DNA from: Diphasiastrum complanatum
Lineage: Eukaryota > Streptophyta > Lycopodiopsida > Lycopodiales > Lycopodiaceae
NCBI GenBank assembly: GCA_029204225.1
Contig: CM055108.1
Span: 4,588,735 to 4,652,734, forward strand
Length of the DNA stretch: 64,000 nt
Direction: 5' to 3'
The position numbers and the translations under genes are program-made. The notes below the pieces were generated by a model. The model was not told where the DNA came from. It saw nothing but the letters and a program-made list of their open reading frames with translations, and made no database searches. Shown here one piece after another: positions 1-11,639 of the stretch (within the stretch, counting starts at the first letter, position 1; every line of letters begins with the position of its first letter).

Positions 1-2010
1 ATTCCCATGAAGAGGACGTCCAAACTCAAGGCAAATCACAATCATGGATTGCAAGAAGGTTAACTACACAAATGTTGCATCAAGTTCACTTTGATTTGAA
101 ATTCAGGACAAGGCATTACATGAGGATCGTGCCCTCATTCTTGAGAGCTATACCACTTCCTTCCAATTTGTGATGTTGTGACACATTTATAGATAGTTGC
201 CTGGATGGTACATCACTTATGTTGCTACTTTATCTTGGGATGTATGATGTTGCAAAGTAGCCATTTTCCTTTTGAAATATAAGGGGAGGCCAGATACTCA
301 CAATAGTTGAAACATGTAACTTAAGCCAATGAATGAATCCTTGACATTAGCTAAATATGCCCACAGTGTGCAAAATCCCATGTTGAAGCATGGGCTCTGA
401 GCAAATGCACCCATACATGTGAAGCCAAGGCTTACTTAGGATACAAGCACATAGATGTTTTTATGTCAAGTCCCACGAATGGAACTATCTCAGACCCTCT
501 AGCCCAGACCCTGCCTTCATTTCAAAATTGAGGATTAACCACCTTAACCGTGTTACAGCACTCCAACATATGGGCCTTGCATAGTTTTCATCACGATCAA
601 GAAAAGCTATAATGAAAAGAAATGCTCTCTCTAATCCATGAAATCTGAAACCAGTATCAATCAAGATAAATTTGCTCATGAGAATATAGTGTAAACTATG
701 CACTTTCTCTAGTTGCATTGATATCCAAAGTCAAAACATATCATCATGGATGGCATGAGTCATGCCTTTTTTGTGCAAAGGTAAGTATGTCACTAACTAA
801 ACATGTGCATGAAATATATCATGCTTTTATGATGTCCAAGGCACTAGAGTGGTAATATTCATACCATGATAATAATAAAAATGGGGCTTGCATGTGGGTC
901 ACCCAATCCAAGCTACAATATGCAAGAAGACATCTCAAAATAGAACCATTCTTATTAGATATACACATTTCAGATTGGTTTCAGTTATGCTAGCCTACTT
1001 GAAATAATTCAAAGACAAATTCCTCACCTAGTAGGTTATTTCTAGACTTTCAGGTCTTCCATGGAGTCAACTACAATGACACCTTATCATCAATAAAGAA
1101 ATCCCTAAAGAAAATAGTTGAAAGTAATTTGAGTCTAATATGTTTTGAAATTCATGCCAAAGTCATTTAAATGTGGTGACTAAGTGTATGAATTAAGCAT
1201 AGATTCACCTTCGTGTGTTCATATAAGGCATCCATCACAAATTCGAAGGAGCAAAGTGATGATAATATATGAAAAGGTACATAATTTTGCAATCGTTATC
1301 CTCCTTCTATTTATAAATTTCTTCTACACTTCATGGTTAAATCTAATCTAATCTATTAGGCATCTAGGAAAAGGAAAATATTTCTCTTTGTAGATTCTTG
1401 GATACATCAACATAATCTATCATTCCTTACTTGCCAAAAGGTTTGTTCTCACATAATTGAGCTTGTCAATGTTTCCTATCTTTCATAGGATTTTTTTTGT
1501 TTGAATTTTGCCTAGATAATCCAAAAGGCTCATCTCTTTATTGAAGAGTTCATTGTCCTTAGGATCTATCTTCTACCCATACATAAACTCTTTACCATGG
1601 ATGGATTTGACAGTGTTATTGCCTCAATATAATTTGTATATTAATTTCTTTCTCTTTAAAGATATAAGTGTCAAAGCGTTTATAATGATGCTTGCTCCAT
1701 TATATTTCTAGGCAAATCACACTTTATTCCAGACTTGTTAGAGCACTACAAGCTACTGAGAAGCTTTATTGATGTTGACTTCATCTTTAAAGCTTCAAAA
1801 AAATTATCTTACAACTTTATCCATACTTTTTTTTTTCACAGCAACAAGACGTTAATAAGATGTGTATGAAATGCATTGATTGATTAGAGCTAATATTTAT
1901 AAAATGATAAAAGAAAGAGATGACACATAGTTCACTGGCAAGTTCAAGCGACAACACGAGAAAAGATTGATTGATATTACTCAAAAACATATACAATTTT
2001 ACTATATATT
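1..2010. other. AT-rich noncoding, no gene recognised
   Basis: Read on both strands, this stretch gives only short open frames with no domain I recognise and no clear LTR ends, tRNA or repeat array. Poly-A and poly-T runs are frequent. It is probably decayed transposon or intergenic sequence. Confidence 0.5.
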
Positions 2011-2014
2011 ACTA

Positions 2015-2255
2015 GCGATGTGAGTCCGCAAGTCTGCGGGTCTGCGGGCGAGCGGGCGTTTTGGGTGGGTAGGGCAGGGTTTTGGGTGTGTGGGCAAAGG
2101 GGAGGATTCAAAATTTGAAAAATGGGGAGTTTTTTTTCTAGGCAAGGTAAGGTTGCTCGTGGGGCAGCACAACTGCTGCTAGAAAAAAAAAAAACATGAA
2201 GGAAAATGTGGTTTCCAGGCAGCTCACGCTGCCGGCTCGTGAACATTATTATTTT
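2015..2255 (+). other. G-rich island with G-quadruplex potential
   Basis: Inside AT-rich DNA, the + strand carries ten runs of three or more G within 2038-2102, separated by loops of 1-6 bases. That satisfies the usual G-quadruplex pattern more than twice over. The island continues as a mixed GC-rich stretch to about 2250 with poly-G, poly-T and poly-A runs. It may be the end of a mobile element, but no termini are recognisable. The - strand open frame through it is Pro/Ser/Cys-rich low-complexity sequence and is not treated as a gene. Confidence 0.55.
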
Positions 2256-2274
2256 AATTATTATAGATAAGCCC

Positions 2275-3605
2275 AATCTTTTACTTGTTCAACATGCATC
2301 ATCATGATTAGCAATTTTTTCATTTATCCAATAATGCAGCTAGTGTGAATGCCACATTAACTAGATAAACTAAATCATGACAATGGTCTTGTAATGGGGA
2401 CTGCCATGCCCTCCAACATTACCACCCAAAAACTAGTGTTGTATATATTTATCTTTCCTTTAGTTCATTATGCTAATCAAAATTTTAGAGTTTATGTTCT
2501 TTCTAAAGTCTATTGAGCTCTCTGATTGATAGCAAAGTAGATCTGCAATATGCAATTTTGTTCGATCCTGAACACGGTATCAAAACCTCATTGAGGTGCA
2601 AACCGATAGATATTTCAATTGAATTTACTAGAGTGAATTCTAAGAATCAGGTCGATTGACGAAGTTTGGGTGATTTGACTAGTTTGGGAGTTTTGGTAAG
2701 TCAAACTATCATGAAAAGATTTGATATTGTGCTTATATGCAAATTTAATCTTACTACTATATTAGAGAGCATCATTTCTGGCAAAAAAATTGAGTGCAAA
2801 ATTATCAGAATTCTAAAATTTCAAAAAGATTCACAATTTTGAGGTTTTTGGGGAATGTGCACTCGTTGTCACACCAATTGACAAATTGTCAACTGTATCA
2901 AATAGGCTCTAGTAGGATGACTTCAAAAAAGTGAGAATTTGCAAGAGAAACTGCATATAAAGGTGGAGATAGGCACAAGAAGTCTTATTTATGAGCAAAT
3001 GATTTTCATAAGGAAAAACTTAAGATCTTTCTCTGTACATGATATTTTTGAAAGCTATGATTCAATGGAGATGCTCTAGAAGGGAAATTGAGCTTGCAAG
3101 AGATCATGGCTGGCCATAGACTATGAAGCATGGAATACCCAGTTTTCTCCCTTACAAACATACTTGAGCAATTGGAGAAAAGAGGTTGGATCAAACTCAC
3201 ACAGGCCAAAAGGAGCACTAGTGTAAATAGGTGCTTAGCAACCATATGCCCGTAGAATGATCAATCCACTTTATTTGCATAATACAACACTCCTTTTTGT
3301 CTGAGAGGAGTTGCACTTGCAAGGTACAATTTTTTTCTACCCTTTTAATGGAGGAAGCATGCATTTGAATGGCCCTAAATCAAGGTAGGACCCAAAAGTT
3401 AAGAAAAAGACAAGTTTTTGAACTAATTCTTTATCTTGAAGTTTCTTAATAAAGAAATGGATAATCTACAAGCTGGGTCCCTTTCAGCCATGCCGGAAGC
3501 CCGTTGTGGACGTTCTTCAGGTAAATTGGCTGTCTAAGTTTGTGATTCTTACAGGTATCAGATAAGCAGACGTAGAACCAAAGTTGGTTTCACCTGACCC
3601 TAGAT
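2275..3605. other. Noncoding, possible degenerate Copia primer site
   Basis: No gene is recognised. A 12-base stretch at 2576-2587 (GGTATCAAAACC) resembles the tRNA-Met primer site of Copia elements with several mismatches, preceded by a CA end. It could mark the 5' LTR end of the element whose RNase H tail lies at 3610-3819, but I could not match LTR sequences to prove this. Confidence 0.25.
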
Positions 3606-3609
3606 CAAT

Positions 3610-3819
3610 GATCAATAAACATGCAGGAAGAATCATGAAATAGAAATCAGATATCACTACATCAGGGGCAAGGTTCTCAACAAGGAGGTAATCTTAACGT
3701 ACTGCAGAACGTAGGACATGGTTGCAGATACTTTTACGAAAGAATTATGTGTTAATGCACACAACAAATTTTGTGCATTGCTCAGTCTGAAGATCAAGGC
3801 ATTCACGGATCCAAATTAA
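3610..3819 (+). pseudogene. Copia RNase H C-terminal relic plus polypurine tract
   Basis: From 3637 the frame reads HEIEIRYHYIRGKV, then DMVADTFTKEL, which is the C-terminal end of Ty1/Copia RNase H (family form: KHIEIRYHFIREKV, then ADIFTKAL). An in-frame TAG at 3712-3714 interrupts it, and a one-base frameshift lies just before 3637. The frame stops at TAA 3817-3819, followed at once by a purine tract (AAGGAGGGG) and TGTTGG, the normal order of pol end, polypurine tract and 3' LTR. The upstream part of pol is not recognisable. This is a dead fragment. Confidence 0.75.
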
Positions 3820-3826
3820 GGAGGGG

Positions 3827-4588
3827 TGTTGGATTTATTTCCTCTATTCTCCTAAATCTCATTTTTTAATCTACCTCCATTCATGCTACATATTTACTCA
3901 CGTTGTCGTGCAGTCTGCATATTTACATGTAAATTCTCACAGGCAAAAAAAAGACAAAAAATACGACACTGTGTTTTTACACGTGATTTGTGATAGGCGA
4001 AAAAGATGACATTGCCTTACAAAATGCCGAGGGCACCCTGTAAATCAATCCTAAGGCATTTTGTCAGAGTGTGGCATTTTTCGCATCTTCACCAACGTTC
4101 ATTTCAACAAAGGCTGACGTCGCGGCCTCTTCACGCTCACCCCATGCAACTGCGCTAACAGACTTGATAACGATTGCAGCCACCCACGATCTACTATAGA
4201 CAACACATCCACTTTGTACTTTCTTCATCTGCACACCTGTAACATTGTGTATATATATTGAATACCATTTGCGTATTCAGATTGATCATTTACTAAGAGA
4301 TTAAAGATCAAGTGTGTGTAAATTTAGCATCAGAAGCTTATCAGAGATAGACGAAGTAGATGCCTTGTGCATTGATTTTTTATTGTCAATATTAAGATTT
4401 CAATCTTTTACAGATTGAATTAGCTTTGTTGGGCACACAGTTTCGCCCGCTATTGTCTTGTGCTCTACCGCATTATTGACATGTATATTTGATATACTTA
4501 ATCTAATAGCAACTCTTTGTTTTGCATTCAAATCTATGTCAGTATTGCTATGCTTGTTTTCATTTTGTCTGACTTTTCCAGTTGCTCA
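3827..4588 (+). repeat. Copia 3' LTR (right end approximate)
   Basis: This begins with TGTTGG directly after the polypurine tract of the RNase H relic. It contains TATA-like sequence near 4250. The right end is uncertain: CA at 4587-4588 is followed closely by TGGTAATCAG at 4592, which resembles a Copia primer site, so the LTR may have been shared by a second, lost internal region. Confidence 0.5.
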
Positions 4589-4596
4589 ATTTGGTA

Positions 4597-4677
4597 ATCA
4601 GTCTCTCTCTTCGCGAATCATTCACGACTGATTATCAGTCGAGATCAGTCTCTCTCTCTTCGCGAATCATTTGCGAC
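4597..4677 (+). repeat. Imperfect direct duplication of a 32-34 bp unit
   Basis: ATCAGTCTCTCTCTTCGCGA and its continuation at 4597-4628 recur at 4644-4677 with one extra CT and a few substitutions, separated by 15 bases that include TGATTATCAGTCGA. It is a small local duplication in the leader region after the LTR. Confidence 0.7.
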
Positions 4678-5244
4678 AAATAATCTGTCTAGTTGTTCAC
4701 AAAAGATTACTCTTCTAGTGTTCAATTTACGTTTGGCTATGTAATCAGAACGGCCATAATTGCATCTCTAATAGGCATAGTCATACTTAGGGAAAGAGTC
4801 ATATAGCTCATTCCGGTGTGCACGAACACTTTTTGTTCGAGTTCGTTTTCTCGTTCGTGTTTGTCTTTCTTTTCAAGCTATTTTTTGTTTCTCACACACG
4901 ATACCCCCTCTTTCTCCAACAGTTAAAACCTGTAGGTTACCATCTACGAGCACTTGTGGAATCTTGTCGACCACCGCAAGTGACCTTCTTACGACCTCCT
5001 ACAAATGACCAGAGTCAACTCTCCTCAACCATTTTTAAACGTAAGCAACCTACTTACGATTATCAACGAAGTCGACTAGCGACGATGACTTACGAGTTCC
5101 TACGAAGTCAACTAACAATGGTAGACCCATCTCATCGTTTAACTCCGTAAGTTATCACTTACGGTTATCAACAAAAAAAGCAAACGATCACCTACAAAGC
5201 AAACGATCAAAAACTGATTGAACAACCAGCGATTGTTCAAACAA
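4678..5244. other. Noncoding retroelement leader-like sequence
   Basis: The one sizeable open frame, at 4818-5150 on the + strand, is a composition-biased Arg/Thr/Ser-rich reading with no recognisable domain. Repeated ACTTACGA and ACCTACAA-like words occur at 5040-5200. No gene is called. Confidence 0.4.
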
Positions 5245-5639
5245 TTGTGGACAGACTATGGCCATGACGACCTATATCTTTGCACTAATCATCTTGTAAA
5301 CTGTAATTACAATAAATCAAAAGACTATGATAGCTATAAATATGTATTTGAGCGAAGATAAGGGGTGATAGATAGGTGTTGTATGCACAGAGTGATCCAA
5401 CGACCAAAAGGTCTTAAGTAACTAGCTCCTTAGAGTTAGTGATTTATACACACAGAGATATCTAGAACTGTAGCTATTGTTTTGAGTCTGTAATTAGGAG
5501 CACGCTCTTATCAACGCTATTGTATTGTGTTACGATTATCTTTTATATATATACAGATTTGCTACTATTCAATCCTTACGTTCTTGATTGAATGCAATTG
5601 TCTCTCTCACTCTCTTGCACACAAACACGGTTATCAGAG
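5245..5639 (+). repeat. Putative Copia 5' LTR end and primer binding site
   Basis: The sequence ends in ACAAACA and is followed by CGGTTATCAGAG (5628-5639), close to the TGGTATCAGAGC tRNA-Met primer site of Copia elements. A TATA-like run (TTTATATATATA) lies at about 5540-5552. The start TGTGGACAG near 5245 is a guess. If correct, this is the 5' LTR of the element whose RT and RNase H follow from 5950, with gag, protease and integrase deleted. Confidence 0.4.
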
Positions 5640-5949
5640 ACAGAGGATCGCATGGCTGTCCAAGACGCCTAATGCTTTGCAATTCTACTGTTATGGCAGC
5701 CTCAGACTCCTACATTGATAACCCAAAAGGGATAACAAGCTTTTGATTCTGTTCCTAGTCAATCCATGTTCCTGAAATCGCAGTTACTACTATGTTCATT
5801 ATTTTCTTACTGTTGGTAGAGGCATCATTTTACATTGTAATCGCCTCTCGTGTTCTGCTTCCATCACGTCCGCTGCAATCGTAATCAATCATAGACCAAG
5901 CATTTCACATCATACACCAACAAAGAATAAGCAAATTGTTGGTGATACA

Positions 5950-8353
5950 AGTTTTGCTTTACAAACCTCTTTTGATGAACCTACATGTATAGATGAAGCA
6001 AGGAACAAAGAGGAGTAGATCCAAGCAATGGATCTTGAATATCAAGCTCTTATGAAGAATGGAACATGGAGATTGGTGGAACTTCCAAAAGGCAAGAAAG
6101 CTATTGGATGCAAATGGATCTTCAAAGTGAAGACAAACCAATATGGATCAGTCGACAAGTATAAGGCAAGGTTGGTGGCAAAAGGATATGCACAAGAGTA
6201 TGGAATTGACTATGATGAGACCTTTGCACCCGTGGCAAAGATGGTAAGCATTCGAGTCATTATTTCATTGCTACACTTTTTGGGTGGGACCTATGGCAAT
6301 TGGATTTTAGAAATGCATTCTTGAATGGAGATCTTGAAGAGGAAGTGTTCATGGAGCAACCCAAGGGCTACGTCTCTCATGGCAAGCCAAATCGTGTTTG
6401 TTATCTACAAAAGAGTTTGTATGGGCTTAAGCAAGCACCAATGAGTTGGTATGCTAAGCTTAACACATTCCTACTCTCTCAAAACTTTGTTATGAGTGAG
6501 TATGATCATTTATTTTATTTTAGATTTGCTGGAAATTATGTTACTATTCTTCTAGTCTATGTGGATGATATCATATTGAGTGGAGGCAACGATCAATATA
6601 TTGATGATATAAAAATTGCACTCAAAAAGGAGTTTGAGGTGCATGATCTTGGTATTTTGCATTATATATTGGGAATATAAGTATTTAAAACTTCTCAATC
6701 TACATTCATATGTCAAGAGAAGTATGTTCATTCTATTCTAAAAAGATTTCATATGGTAGATGCAAAGTCTTGTGATACACTAATGGAGTCAAATGTAAAG
6801 CTAATTATAAGAGGTAATGAAAGATCCTTCAAGGACATTGTGAAAAATGCAAAAATAAGCTTGGTAGAGGCCAAAAATCTTGTATATAGATAAACACACA
6901 TGTGTGGAGCCTGTTTCCACGTGTGAAAATAGTGTACTTGTCATGTACCATAGTCATATAGGTTGTACATATGATTTAATTCAAGTTCTAGTGGCTAAAA
7001 AGGCCAAAAACTAGTTTTCTAGACATATGACACATGGCATCAATCTATTGATTGCATGAGCCACATCCTTTGGTTAGGTGTCATATCCCATGTGTAGAGG
7101 ACAGCTCACATGTGTGGAATAAGCTAAAGTAGGCAAATTTTGACTTCTAGAAGATTTCCAAGTAGATCTCCATATAGAAGGAAAATGGACCAAAAGTGCT
7201 CAAAATAGAAGGTTTTGTCCAAGTGTCAGTTTTGCATGATGAATCATCATATGACAAAGCACCTTCACACATGTGGGATCAGAGGGATGATCAGTACCAC
7301 GAGCTCCCACTTATTGTATATATAGAGCCACATTTGGCCATAATCAATGTGAGACACCAATCTTGGTTTTGGAAGCAATTTTGAGTGATTCTCTCCATTT
7401 GTCTACATTTGTTTTGATTGTTTTGAGGTTCTATCAATGTGTACTTGATTTTCAGGTTGGAGTCCGTACTCAGACAGTGTTTCACACGTGTGAAACCATA
7501 AAATACACTTACCTTCAATTAATGATTGTTCTTGTTAGGATTTTGTGTCTAGAATTGATCTAGATTGATGTTAATCTGAAGTAGATTGATAGATCAAGTA
7601 ATCTGACAACCGATCCCTCTTGAGGATCAGATTAGGATCCACTCTTGGTCCTTTTTGTACTTTTTTCACAGACATTACTCTCTATAGAAAGCTAGTTGGT
7701 TCACTCATATACCTAACCATCACAAGACATGATCTAAGCTATTGCATTGGCTGATTAAGCCAATGTATGCAAGATCCTAGTGAGGATCATTGGAACCTAG
7801 GAAAGAGGGTTTTGAGATATATCTTGGGAACTCAAGATTTTGGCATTGTTTATGGAGGATCATCACCTAACTTGTTTGGATTTTCAGATTTAGATTTTTT
7901 AGGAGATCAAATTGATAGGAAGTCCATAAGTGCACATGCTATCTTTAAAGGTGATGGAGCTATCTCTTAATTGTCAAAAAAGTAAGCTACTGTCTCATTG
8001 TCATCTAGTGAGGCCGAGTACAAAGCACTTACATCTTGTGCAAAGGAAATGTTATGGATCAAGATGATGGTAAGTGATCTTCACTTGCTAGATTTTTCAA
8101 AGAGTCCAATCATCGTTTGTGACAACATTTCAGCCCAAATATTGGAAAGAAATCCTACTTTTCATGCTAGGAGCAAGATATTGAGGTGGCATATCATTTT
8201 GTGAGAGAACAAGTCATGGCAAAGGAGGTGGAGCTTCAACATGTCTCATCAAGGGAGTGTGTGGCTGATATCTTCATGAAAGCATTGGGAAAAGACCTGT
8301 TCATAAAGCATAGAACATCACTTGGTGTACTTTTTGTGAAAGATTTCAACTAA
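5950..8353 (+). pseudogene. Ty1/Copia pol relic (RT and RNase H), split by a solo LTR
   Basis: Reverse transcriptase begins near 5970. It shows [20 protein letters not shown], then [11 protein letters not shown] and [10 protein letters not shown] (6028-6290). A frameshift near 6280 moves to the frame giving [20 protein letters not shown] and the catalytic YVDDIILS (about 6560). The ILGI stop at 6678 breaks the frame again. The RNase H part resumes after the solo LTR at 7676 (YRKLVGS, then RVLRYILGTQDFG, DFLGDQIDRKS, SSSEAEYKALTSCAKE) and runs through further stops and a frameshift to the TAA at 8351-8353. Gag, protease and integrase are missing. In an intact element this polyprotein copies genomic RNA to DNA. 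Confidence 0.9.
6839..7670 (+). mobile_element. Solo LTR (832 bp) nested in Copia RNase H
   Basis: The insertion starts TGTGAAAAA and ends TTTTTCACA, perfectly inverted 9-base termini. It is flanked by the 5-bp direct repeat GACAT (6834-6838 and 7671-7675). Removing it restores the Copia reading frame (SFKDI joined to TLYRKLVGS). No internal coding remains, so this is a solo LTR left by LTR-LTR recombination. It contains several CACACGTGTG-type palindromes, including the 18-base GTTTCACACGTGTGAAAC at 7479-7496, and a TATA-like run at 7316-7324. Confidence 0.93.
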
Positions 8354-8405
8354 TTTAGTCAATATTGGTCATGCTTTGATAAATTGCCAAATACACAATT
8401 GAGGC

Positions 8406-9005
8406 CAATTTTCATATTAGACTTAGAGTTTGACTTTTCAAAGTTATGTTAGTATAAAAGCATTTGAATAAACACTTTTTGAAAGTGTGGGAAAGTATAG
8501 TACATGAGTTTTTGATAGATTCAATTTGAGTAGTAGAGACATTGGATCTAGTCACAATAATAGTTGGGCTTTTCATTATGGAGGGAAACCAAAGTTTGAA
8601 ATTAGGCTAGGACCTGTTATAAAAGAATGTAACTCATGGGAAGAGAAGAAATTCTCTCTCTTATCTCATTTCATGCTTATACATGGTTCTCTTGGGTTCA
8701 TCTATCCATTGGTGCACTATATTGGTGACATCTTGCAATCTTGTGTGTAGAATGCTTATTTTATGTTATTTTGGGATCCACACGTGTAAAATACAGTAGC
8801 TTACTATTTTTGTATGGATGGCAACTTCATCATATCTTATGTTTGATGTTTGATCAGGTTCTTAGTGATTTTGCATCTCTTTCATTAAGTAGATATTGAT
8901 ATTTCCACATTAGCAAGATTGATAGAGTTGATCTATTTCTAACCAAAGATCAGGTTATGGATTTGGATCTTGAATGATCCCAAATTCTTCACATGGTATC
9001 AGAGC
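8406..9005 (+). repeat. Copia LTR and primer site, joining two elements
   Basis: The LTR ends TTCTTCACA at 8993, immediately followed by a perfect tRNA-Met primer site TGGTATCAGAGC (8994-9005). On its left it follows the RNase H end of the element at 5950-8353, and on its right a gag leader. It therefore behaves both as a 3' LTR and as a 5' LTR. The left end appears deleted: the polypurine-like AATTGAGG at 8398 runs directly into CAATTTTCA, where the related element at 55302 has an extra TGTTAGAATTTAG. A CACACGTGT motif lies at 8779. Confidence 0.7.
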
Positions 9006-9589
9006 TTGTGTTGCAGGTTATGAAAGGATCAAGCACATCTATCAAGGATTTGGTGAAGATATCAATGCTAGAGCATGCGAGATTGACTTATACCCAAAAA
9101 TCAAGTATCTTGTAGATGTAGATTGGATCTTTTGTAGATCAAATCTCATTTTAGGTTATTGAACTTGAGGAATTTTGATTTCACACCACACTTACTAGAA
9201 CTAGCCAATTTTGAATGCATTAGGAAGGTCTCACTTGAGGCTACAAGATTCTATATCAAGTTTTAGGCAATTGCGTGTAGAATTTGAAATATTCAATTTC
9301 TTGTGATTTTGTCAAAATCCTAATTTTGATTGGATCTCTATTTTGTGAGGTTACTGAACTTCATTAGAGTGTACTTCAATCTTAGGAAGTGGCAAGAGTC
9401 ATTAGATTGAGGATAGATCATAATAGCCTGATCAAGATTTCTACATTTTATGTGTTGACTTGCTAGATATAAGTGTTAGAAGAGAATTGAGAGGTTCCAT
9501 ATCTTTGTGATTTCTTTTTGGAAACATTTGTTATATTTCAAAAGAGTGCTTTGTGCATTGGAACAAGTTGAAAGTCAGGTCATTGCAAC

Positions 9590-10048
9590 ATGGTTACATC
9601 AAGTGGATACATGTTGAAAGGCAATGATAGACTTACCTCAAGCAACTATTCATTGTGGATAGTGAGGATGGAATCACTTCGTGAGATGAATGATGTTTTG
9701 GATATTTTTGTAGGTTTGGAGGAGAGGCCGACAACACAACAAGAACAATTGAGGTATGACGAGAGGGCCAAAAGAGCTCTACACATGATCAAGATGAATG
9801 CTACCAATGAACTTCTCAAGGAAGTTGGTAAGAGTACTTCATCAAAGGATGTTTGAGATTCATTAAAGAAGCTTTATGACTCCAAGTCTACTTCTAGAGT
9901 GTTGACTCTAAGAAGACAAACCTTTCAAAGTTTGCAAAAGAATGAAGAGAGTCCAAATATTTTTGTTTTGAGAGTGAAGGCTTTGACTGATGAGTTATCT
10001 TGCATTGATGAGAGCATTAAGGAAGGAGAGCTTGTTCAAGTTATTCTT
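9590..10048 (+). pseudogene. Copia gag fragment
   Basis: It starts at ATG 9590, about 585 bp after the primer site. The protein has the Copia gag (UBN2-type) pattern: LTSSNYSLWIVRME, RYDERAKRALHMIKMN, then after an in-frame TGA at 9854-9856 DSLKKLYDSKSTSRVLTLRR, and VLRVKALTDELS with ELVQVILN. Homology ends abruptly at 10048, where a - strand Copia integrase begins, so zinc knuckle and pol are missing. The 9006-9589 leader has no gene. In an intact element gag forms the virus-like particle shell. Confidence 0.88.
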
Positions 10049-11157
10049 AATTGGTGTATATGCACAAGAAAACTCCCTTTTAATGCCTTCAAGCTCACAA
10101 TAATCATGAAATTTATTGGAAGTGTACTCACCACCTCCATCACTTCTAAGAATCTTGATTTTGTAAGAAAATTGATTTTCAACTAGAGCTTTGAACTTTA
10201 GAAAATAGTCAAACACCATAGATTTTGAAGCTAGAAGATATACCCAAGTAAATCTAGTGAAATTATAAATGAAAGTTACAAAGCAAGTAGCACCACCCTT
10301 GCTCTTTGAAGATGAGAAGTGCACATCCGAGTGTATCAGCTCCAATGGATGTGTAGTCTTGATAGATGACTTTGAAAAAGGCTTCTTATGAGACTTAGAT
10401 ATGGCACAAGCCTCACATGGCTTGAAATTCTTGGAGATAAGATTAGGCAAGTCAATAGCTTTGGCTTTCTTGACCATGGACACCATAGAATTATAGTTAG
10501 GATGTCCCAACCTTCTATGCCATAGTTCCTCCAAAGACATATGAGTAGCAAAAGCACTATCACAAGAGTTAGCATACTCTTTGGGATCAAGCTTGTAGAT
10601 TCCACCATATCTAGACCCAAAAACAAGGATCTCATCATGCTTCTTGATTGTACATGTATCAACATTGAAATTCACATCTAGTCCACTATCAAACAATTGC
10701 CCAACACTAATAAGATTTTTTGTTAACTTGGGAACAAAAAGTACATTAGACAAAGAAAGAACTTTTGATGAAGAAAGCTTTAAGGGAATGGTCCCTATGC
10801 CTTCAATAGCACACTCATGATCATTTGCTATGTAGATGGACTTCTTGGCTCCTTCATAAGGTGACATGGATGAAAAAGAATACCTGGAGCTACACATATG
10901 TGAGGAAGCTCCAATGTCGATATACCACGAACCATCCTTCTTGAAAGATAATGAAGAAAAACTCGAGACCATAAGAGATCCTTCTCCATCACTTGCATGA
11001 GCATCTTCCTTCTCTTCATTAGAAATGTTGGCTTGCTTGAATTGACTCTTCTTCTTGAAGCAATTGGTGGCATAATGCTACTTTTTGCCACAAAAGAAAC
11101 ACTTGATGTTTTTCTTCTTCTTCTTGGATGTGGAAGCTTGAGAGGACTCATCCTCAT
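10049..11157 (-). pseudogene. Ty1/Copia gag end, protease and integrase fragment
   Basis: Read leftward on the - strand, the order is: Lys-rich gag end, zinc knuckle CFFCGKK-stop-HYATNC near 11070-11110, protease with WYIDIGASSHM near 10920 (the usual D-S/T-G-A triad is D-I-G-A), gag-pre-integrase LWHRRLGHPNYNSM and CEACAISKSHKKP, then integrase core with IHSDVH and LRSDGGGEYTSNKF. It stops after CAYTP at 10049, before the catalytic Glu region. From 10972 down to the breakpoint the frame is open. The zinc-knuckle stop, the altered protease triad and both truncations show it is dead. Confidence 0.92.
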
Positions 11158-11636
11158 CTCCTTTCACACGTGTGGGATGCCTTACACATGTATTTTTTGA
11201 TCTCCTAAGCACAATAACACCATAAAGATCAAACTAGCATTGGTTGTCAATAGGAAAGCTGATCATACAAGCAATATTATTGTGTTACAAGCAAGATCTG
11301 TCAACAAAACATAAGACTAAGCATCATAAATGTCTCTACTTGGCTAGAGAGAGAAGATAGCAAGTAAAAAACTCGTGGAGAGAGAGAGGGCACAAAGAGC
11401 TTGTCTCCAAATTTGCATTACACACAAATTTCATCATTTTCTCAATGAGAGTACATCACATATATATAGATCCATGGACTCTTCTCCTACTTTGAGTTGA
11501 ATTGGAGTTGTGGATCCACCTCTCAAGCTATCTAGACTTATCCAAGCCACCTCACTATGTCTAACTGTGCCACATAGTCTTTTCATGCATTAAATGTGGC
11601 ATGTAAAGTACAAATGGCAATTCCTATGGTAGCTCG
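11158..11636 (-). repeat. Probable LTR remnant, - orientation
   Basis: No coding sequence is seen. A TATA-like run (TATATATAG at 11461-11469) is followed on the - strand by CT-rich sequence (GAGAGAGAG on + at 11345-11400), the same layout as the LTR at 33145-33620. A TTCACACGTGTGGGA motif at 11162-11175 marks Copia LTRs elsewhere in the window. Exact ends and the parent element could not be fixed. Confidence 0.4.
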
Positions 11637-11639
11637 ATT

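Noticed and set aside
1977-2276. 99-residue - strand open frame
   Set aside because: Low-complexity Pro/Ser/Cys reading of a G-rich island and poly-A tracts.
4818-5150. 110-residue + strand open frame
   Set aside because: Composition-biased, no domain, and located in LTR/leader-type sequence.
8994-9005. tRNA gene
   Set aside because: The tRNA-like words here and at 16551, 24814 and 58392 are primer binding sites only; no cloverleaf surrounds them. No tRNA or rRNA gene was seen in the window.
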